This document shows positions 29,987 to 34,202 of a DNA stretch of 34,202 nucleotides, piece by piece. Below the pieces are notes generated by a model. It searched no databases. It worked only from the letters and a program-made list of their open reading frames with translations, and was not told the DNA's origin. Source of the DNA: JBHENN01 sp046262015 (lineage in GTDB: Bacteria; Actinomycetota; CADDZG01; WHSQ01). The translations under genes and the position numbers were made by a program. Position 1 is the first letter of the stretch. Each line of letters starts with the position of its first letter. Location of the stretch: the NCBI GenBank assembly GCA_046262015.1, contig JBHENN010000057.1, forward strand, positions 1 to 34,202, written 5' to 3'.

Positions 29987-31564
29987 TCAGTCCGAGGTGG
30001 GCCCCGCCTTGATCACCTCGGGCGGGACGAGCTCGCGGAAGCGTTCGAAGTTCTCGGCGAACAGCGCGGCCAGCTCCCGAGCCTTGATCTCGTACTCGTC
30101 GGCGTCGGGCCACGTCGACCTCGGGTCCAGGACGTCGTCGGGAACACCGGGGCACGACACCGGGACGTCGACGTTGAAGATCGGGTGGCGCGTGGTCTCG
30201 ACGTCCTCCAGCTCACCCGACACGGCCGCGCGCACCAGAGCGCGCGTGTGAGCCAGGGACATCCTCCGGCCGACGCCGTAGGGACCTCCGGTCCAGCCCG
30301 TGTTGACGAGGAACGCGCGCGCGCCGTGGGTCGCGATGCGCTCACCGAGCATCTCCGCGTAGCGGCTGGGTGGCAGCGGCAGGAAGGGGGAGCCGAAGCA
30401 GCTCGAAAAGGTCGCTTGCGGCTCCGAGCCCACCCCGGCTTCGGTCCCGGCCAACCTGGAGGTGAATCCGGAGAGGAAGTGGTACATCGCCGCGTCGGGG
30501 GTGAGTCGCGCTATCGGTGGCAGGACGCCGAAGGCGTCGGCGGTCAGGAACAGGATCGTGCGGGCGTGATCTCCCCGGCCCTGGGGGACGTAGCCGGGGA
30601 TGAACTCCAACGGGTAGGCCGCGCGCGTGTTCTCGGTGATCGAGTCGTCATCGTAATCCACCGCACGGGTGACCGGGTCGACGACGACGTTCTCGACCAC
30701 GGATCCAAACCTGATCGCGGACCAGATCTGCGGCTCGTTCTCTTGCGAGAGCTGGATGCACTTCGCGTAACAACCACCTTCGAAGTTGAAGATGCCTGAG
30801 TCGGACCACCCGTGCTCGTCATCGCCGATCAACCGGCGTTCGGGATCGGCCGACAGCGTGGTCTTACCGGTTCCCGACAACCCGAAGAACAGAGCGACAT
30901 CGCCGCCGGCACCGACGTTGGCCGAGCAGTGCATCGGCAGCACGCCCTCTCGCGGGAACAGGTAATTGGCCGAGGCGAACAGCGACTTCTTCATCTCGCC
31001 CGCGTATTCGGTGCCGCAGATCAGCACCTGCTTCCCCTCGAGGTCCAGCCCGATGAACGCCTCGGTAGGGGTCCCGTCGCGCTCCGGCTCGGCGCGGAAC
31101 AGCGGCGCCGACAGAACGAGGAAGTCGGGCTCGAAGCCGGCGAGCTCGTCGGGCGACGGCCGGCGGAAGAGCTGCTTGCCGAACAGCGCATGCCACGCCA
31201 GCTCGGTGACCACCCGAAGCTTGATCTGATGGGCGGGATCGGCGCCGACGTACCCGTCGATGACGAACAGGTCCTTGCCTTCGAGGTAGGACCTGACACG
31301 CGCCTGGAGAGCATCGAAGGCGCTGCGGTCCACGGGCTGGTTGACCGAGCCCCAGTCGACCTCTTCTACGGCCGGTCCGTCGGACACGATGAACCGATCC
31401 TTAGGAGAACGCCCGGTACGACTGCCCGTCGTCGCCACCAGCGCGCCATTCTCCGCCAAGATCCCCTCTCGCCGGGTCACGGATAGCTCCACCAGTCGAG
31501 CGACGCTCTCGTTCACGTGGAGGAGGCCGGGGCGCTCGACGCCGCCCAGGTTCTGCGATGCCAT
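29987..31564 (-). CDS. pckA: Phosphoenolpyruvate carboxykinase (ATP)
   Basis: This enzyme converts oxaloacetate and ATP to PEP, the entry to gluconeogenesis. The 525-residue protein is of the ATP type: TGSRTGRSPKDRFIV near residue 46, GTEYAGEMKKSLF near 184, LPMHCSANVG, P-loop FGLSGTGKTTLS near 227, GDDEHGW near 247, the metal-site FNFEGGCYAK near 259 and the C-terminal NTGWTGGPYGVGRRM. Many actinobacteria use the GTP type, so this is a useful lineage hint. The ATG at 31564 is preceded by AAGGAG at 9 bases; just upstream are two near-identical 10-base tandem units. Confidence 0.97.
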   Translation of the reverse strand: MASQNLGGVERPGLLHVNESVARLVELSVTRREGILAENGALVATTGSRTGRSPKDRFIVSDGPAVEEVDWGSVNQPVDRSAFDALQARVRSYLEGKDLFVIDGYVGADPAHQIKLRVVTELAWHALFGKQLFRRPSPDELAGFEPDFLVLSAPLFRAEPERDGTPTEAFIGLDLEGKQVLICGTEYAGEMKKSLFASANYLFPREGVLPMHCSANVGAGGDVALFFGLSGTGKTTLSADPERRLIGDDEHGWSDSGIFNFEGGCYAKCIQLSQENEPQIWSAIRFGSVVENVVVDPVTRAVDYDDDSITENTRAAYPLEFIPGYVPQGRGDHARTILFLTADAFGVLPPIARLTPDAAMYHFLSGFTSRLAGTEAGVGSEPQATFSSCFGSPFLPLPPSRYAEMLGERIATHGARAFLVNTGWTGGPYGVGRRMSLAHTRALVRAAVSGELEDVETTRHPIFNVDVPVSCPGVPDDVLDPRSTWPDADEYEIKARELAALFAENFERFRELVPPEVIKAGPTSD

Positions 31565-31654
31565 GGGCTTCCGCTCCTTGGATCTCGTTCGATCTCGGTC
31601 GATGGATCTAGTCGCGAGAGGCGCCAGCGTACCCGCTTGCCGCAGCGGGCCCCC

Positions 31655-31663
31655 TGCTAGACT
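31655..31663 (+). promoter_or_regulatory. Candidate extended -10 for the RAM-domain gene
   Basis: TGCTAGACT matches TGnTAnnnT; TTGCCG lies 15 bases upstream as a possible weak -35. Transcription would begin inside the adjacent inverted repeat, about 40 bases before the GTG start. Confidence 0.45.
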
Positions 31664-31664
31664 G

Positions 31665-31694
31665 CCTCGTCCTCGCATCGCAGTGAGGACGAGG
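31665..31694. repeat. Perfect 10-base inverted repeat in leader of the RAM-domain gene
   Basis: CCTCGTCCTC and GAGGACGAGG are exact reverse complements separated by 10 bases. The repeat begins one base after the candidate -10 and ends 6 bases before the AAGGAGG site. It could be an operator covering the transcription start or a 5' mRNA stem-loop. A smaller CCCGCT/AGCGGG repeat lies upstream at 31632-31649. Confidence 0.6.
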
Positions 31695-31711
31695 CTATCC
31701 AAGGAGGTCGC

Positions 31712-31951
31712 GTGGCGGACGTTCAGGCCTACATCCTGATCCAGACAGAGGTCGGCAAGGCTGCGCAGGTCGCCAAAGAGGTGCGGGAGATCGACGGGGT
31801 TGACGCTGCCGAGGACGTCACCGGCCCGTACGACGTGATCGTGCGCGCGAGCGCGGCCAACGTCGACGACCTCGGCAAGCTCGTAGTGGCGAAGATCCAG
31901 GCCGTCGACGGCATCACCCGGACGTTGACGTGCCCCGTCGTGCATCTCTGA
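31712..31951 (+). CDS. Stand-alone Lrp/AsnC ligand-binding (RAM) domain protein
   Basis: The 79-residue protein is only the C-terminal effector-binding domain of Lrp/AsnC regulators: VQAYILIQTEVGKAAQVAKE, the VTGPYDVIVRASAANVDDL core with the GxYD turn, and a final TRTLTCPVVHL strand. No helix-turn-helix is present, so it cannot bind DNA by the usual means. Such proteins form oligomers that bind amino acids; their output is mostly unknown. The GTG at 31712 follows AAGGAGG closely. It overlaps the next gene, a Cys/Met-type PLP enzyme, suggesting an amino-acid-linked role. Confidence 0.9.
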   Translation: MADVQAYILIQTEVGKAAQVAKEVREIDGVDAAEDVTGPYDVIVRASAANVDDLGKLVVAKIQAVDGITRTLTCPVVHL

Positions 31952-33162
31952 CCGACCACTCCGCCGGCGGCAGGCGCGCGCTCCGGCCCGCCCTATCCAC
32001 CCGCACGGTTCATCCCCCAGCACCTCCATCCCAGCCGGGTGAGCCGCTGGCCCCGCTGCTGGACCAGTCGTCTACGTACTGGTTCGCCGACACCGACGAG
32101 TTCGCCGCTGCAGCGCGCGAGAAGACCGGATCAGGCTATGTGTATACGCGTTGGGCGAACCCCACGCTCGACGCGTTCGCGGCGGCGGTCGCCGATCTCG
32201 AGTCGGCGCCCGACGCGGCCGTCTTCGCGAGCGGCATGGCCGCAATCTCGTGCATCTTCCTCGGCCTGTGTTCCGCGGGAGATCGCGTCGTCGCGGCGCG
32301 CCAGCTGTACGGAGGGACATTCGAGCTGACCACGACCCTCCTGCCCCGGTTCGGGATCACGACCGACCTCGTCGACGTGCACGACCACGATGCGATCGCG
32401 AGCCGCTTGAAAGACGCTCGCTTCCTGTACTGCGAGACGATCGGCAACCCACGGATCGAGGTCGCCGACGTGCCCGAGCTGGCGCGCATCGCCGCCGTCG
32501 CGGAGGTCCCCCTGGTGGTCGACAACACCTTCGCCACCCCGATCCTGTGCCGGCCCCTCGAGCACGGCGCCGCGATAACGCTCCACTCCGCGACGAAGTT
32601 CCTCGGCGGCCACCACGACCTGATCGGTGGCGTCGCGTGCGCTGCCGATCCGGAGCTGCTTCAGGGACCGCGCGCGATAGCGCGCGAGCTGGGGCCTACG
32701 CTTGCGCCGTTCAACGCGTGGCTCGCGCTCCGCGGCATGCAGACGCTCGAGCTCCGGGTGGCGCGCAGCTGTGCCACCGCCCTCACGCTGGCCCGCTGGC
32801 TCGAAGAGCGAGCCGAGGTGGGGTCGGTGTCCTACCCGGGCCTTGCGAGCGACCCGTCCCACGCCCGTGCCGGCCGCGTGCTGGGCGGAGCGGGCGGCGG
32901 GACCCTCGGCTTCGAGCTGATCGGGGGCCGCGAGCACGCCGGTCGGGTCCAGGAGTCCCTCGCGCTGGTCAAACCCGCCGCATCGCTCGGCGGGACCCAC
33001 ACGCTCCTCGTTCATGCGGCAAGCGTCACCCACACCCAAATGGACGCCGCGTCGCTCCGCAGAGCCGAGATCTCCGAGGGGTTCTGCCGGTTGTCGGTCG
33101 GACTCGAGGATCCGGACGATCTGATCGCAGACCTCGAGCAGGCCTTCGACCGCAGCGGCTGA
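31930..33162 (+). CDS. Cys/Met metabolism PLP-dependent enzyme (trans-sulfuration family)
   Basis: This fold-type I PLP enzyme of the cystathionine gamma-synthase/lyase group has YVYTRWANPTLDAFAAAVADLE (as YTRWANPTLDAF), the cofactor-contacting FASGMAAISC near residue 99, RQLYGGTFEL, VVDNTFATPILCRPLEHGA as DNTFATPILCRPL, the Schiff-base Lys in HSATKFLGGHHD (about 223) and the C-terminal RLSVGLEDPDDLIADLEQA. Whether it acts on O-acylhomoserine, cystathionine or methionine cannot be read from the motifs. GTG 31930 overlaps the RAM gene by 22 bases; a CTG at 31948 in the CTGA overlap is an alternative. Confidence 0.88.
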   Translation: MPRRASLTDHSAGGRRALRPALSTRTVHPPAPPSQPGEPLAPLLDQSSTYWFADTDEFAAAAREKTGSGYVYTRWANPTLDAFAAAVADLESAPDAAVFASGMAAISCIFLGLCSAGDRVVAARQLYGGTFELTTTLLPRFGITTDLVDVHDHDAIASRLKDARFLYCETIGNPRIEVADVPELARIAAVAEVPLVVDNTFATPILCRPLEHGAAITLHSATKFLGGHHDLIGGVACAADPELLQGPRAIARELGPTLAPFNAWLALRGMQTLELRVARSCATALTLARWLEERAEVGSVSYPGLASDPSHARAGRVLGGAGGGTLGFELIGGREHAGRVQESLALVKPAASLGGTHTLLVHAASVTHTQMDAASLRRAEISEGFCRLSVGLEDPDDLIADLEQAFDRSG

Positions 33163-33195
33163 CCAGGGCGGCTGCCCGGGTCGCCGACCGCTGAC

Positions 33196-34202
33196 TCAGA
33201 CCGCGAGGTCGTCCAGGCCCTCGAACTCGGCGCGCACCTCGCGGGCGAGCAGGTCCGCCACGATCTCCTGGATCGAGGCACCTCCGTGGCAGATGTTCAC
33301 CACGTTCTCCGTGATCGGCATGTAGACGCCGGCGGCCTGGCCCAGCTCGAAGATCGGCTTACAGCTCTTCACGCCTTCGGCGACCATGTTCATCGAGCCG
33401 ACGATGTCCTCGATCGACCTCCCCTGTCCGAGCTGTATCCCGACCGAGTGGTTGCGCGAATGGGGGCTGGCACAGGTCGCGATGAGATCTCCCACACCGG
33501 CAAGTCCCAGGAGGGTTAGCGGCTGCGCCCCGAACTTCACCCCGAAACGCGCCATCTCGGCAAGACCGCGGGTCATCACTGTCGCCTTGCTGTTATCGCC
33601 GAAACCAAGGCCGTCGGCGATACCCGCCGCTATCGCGATCACGTTCTTGAGCGCGCCTCCGAGCTCGGAGCCGACCACGTCCTCGTTGGTGTAACAGCGG
33701 AACGTGGGCGCGTGGAACAGGTCCTGGAGCATCGTTGCCGCCCGTTCGTCCGAGCAGGCCACGGTGGAGGCCGCCGGGAATCCCTGGACCACTTCGGCGG
33801 CCAGATTCGGCCCCGTCAGGACCGCGATGCGCGTCCCGTCCACACCCGTGACCTCTTCCGAGAGGACCTCGGACATCCGCTTGCGGCGATCGACCTCTAG
33901 ACCCTTCGTCAGGCTGACGTAGAGCGCGGTGGGCTCGGCCGCGACGGCGACGTCTCGCAGCACCGCTCGGAACCCGTGCGACGGCACGCCCATCACGACG
34001 ACTTCGGCCCCGCTCAGTGCGTCCTCGAGGTCGTTCGTGGCACGCAGCTCCTCCGGAAGCGACAGCCCCGGCAGGTACTGCGGGTTCTCGTGGTACAGGT
34101 TGATCGTCTCGGCCAGCTCCCCCCGGCGCGCCCACAGGACGGTGTCGTGCTCGCGCTTGCGCGCCACGAGAGAGGCGGTCGCGGTCCCCCACGAGCCGGC
34201 TC
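33196..34202 (-). CDS. gpsA: Glycerol-3-phosphate dehydrogenase [NAD(P)+], 5' end outside window
   Basis: GpsA reduces dihydroxyacetone phosphate to sn-glycerol 3-phosphate for phospholipids. The gene is cut at the window edge: the frame remains open to the last base and the visible N-terminus (AGSWGTATASLVARK) is the end of the Rossmann GxGxxGTA loop, so only a few codons are missing. Other motifs: VVMGVPSHGFR, SLTKGLE, VLTGPNLAAEVVQGFPAAS as TGPNLAAEV, the catalytic-Lys region ELGGALKNVIAIAAGIADGL, LAGVGDLIATCASPHSRNHSVG as GVGDLIATCASPHSRN, and AEGVKSCK. It converges with the PLP enzyme gene, 33 bases apart. Confidence 0.96.
   Translation of the reverse strand, partial: AGSWGTATASLVARKREHDTVLWARRGELAETINLYHENPQYLPGLSLPEELRATNDLEDALSGAEVVVMGVPSHGFRAVLRDVAVAAEPTALYVSLTKGLEVDRRKRMSEVLSEEVTGVDGTRIAVLTGPNLAAEVVQGFPAASTVACSDERAATMLQDLFHAPTFRCYTNEDVVGSELGGALKNVIAIAAGIADGLGFGDNSKATVMTRGLAEMARFGVKFGAQPLTLLGLAGVGDLIATCASPHSRNHSVGIQLGQGRSIEDIVGSMNMVAEGVKSCKPIFELGQAAGVYMPITENVVNICHGGASIQEIVADLLAREVRAEFEGLDDLAV

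Noticed and set aside
31565..31711. TPP riboswitch controlling the pckA-thiL-thiD transcript
   Set aside because: The conserved CUGAGA and ACCUGA-type elements were not recognised in the leader, and the first gene is not a thiamine gene.
33166..33189. Two tiny hairpins (GGGC/GCCC and GGTC/GACC) between the PLP enzyme and gpsA as terminators
   Set aside because: Stems of only 4 pairs and no T-run; too weak to call.

Overview
The window is GC-rich, gene-dense and bacterial. The gene content and order point to an actinobacterium. Several blocks match neighbourhoods known from mycobacteria and streptomycetes: uvrC-rapZ-yvcK followed by gap/pgk/tpiA; ffh, rpsP, a KH protein, rimM and trmD; ftsY-smc-acyP-mutM-rnc-rpmF-yceD plus a DivIVA-like gene; and coaD-rsmD-recG diverging from rpmB. 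The class within the phylum cannot be resolved by eye. ATP-type PEP carboxykinase and the divergent Smc and Fpg proteins argue against the best-studied genera. No rRNA, tRNA, CRISPR array, IS element or phage was seen.

Layout. 1-523 (-): the start of a probable BlaR1/M56-like membrane protein and its BlaI-type repressor. 557-5814 (-): lower glycolysis, in transcription order gap, pgk, tpiA and an archaeal-type phosphoglycerate mutase. The gap-pgk junction is interrupted by about 1 kb that holds a truncated class III cyclase fragment and an oppositely oriented Pro/Ser-rich protein with a sortase-like LAATG signal. 5868-9531 (-): uvrC-rapZ-yvcK, joined by 4-base stop/start overlaps. 9660-21701 (-): translation, protein targeting, chromosome and RNA maturation genes. 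21836-25137 (-): coaD, rsmD, recG. 25198-27841 (+): rpmB, then four co-directional envelope genes. 27887-28102 (+): a short gene remnant. 28146-31564 (-): pckA-thiL-thiD. 31712-33162 (+): a stand-alone Lrp-type RAM domain protein and a Cys/Met-metabolism PLP enzyme. 33196-end (-): gpsA, cut by the window edge.

How the genes fit together. Gap, Pgk, TpiA, the mutase, PckA and GpsA form a glycolysis/gluconeogenesis/glycerol-phosphate set, and YvcK and RapZ are regulators of carbon and cell-wall metabolism. Ffh and FtsY make the signal-recognition targeting pathway; bS16, bL32, bL28, RimM, TrmD, RsmD and RNase III serve the ribosome; Smc, RecG, UvrC and the Fpg homologue serve the chromosome.

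Most notable: (1) the Smc at the canonical smc locus appears to lack the hinge domain; (2) the Fpg homologue lacks the catalytic Glu next to Pro2 and several other signature residues; (3) at least two genes (the mutase and rimM) can only be full length if translation starts at CTG inside a CTGA stop/start overlap; (4) several genes without a clear Shine-Dalgarno have a TAnnnT element 6-10 bases before the start codon, suggesting leaderless mRNAs; (5) a perfect 10-base inverted repeat lies in the leader of the RAM-domain gene.
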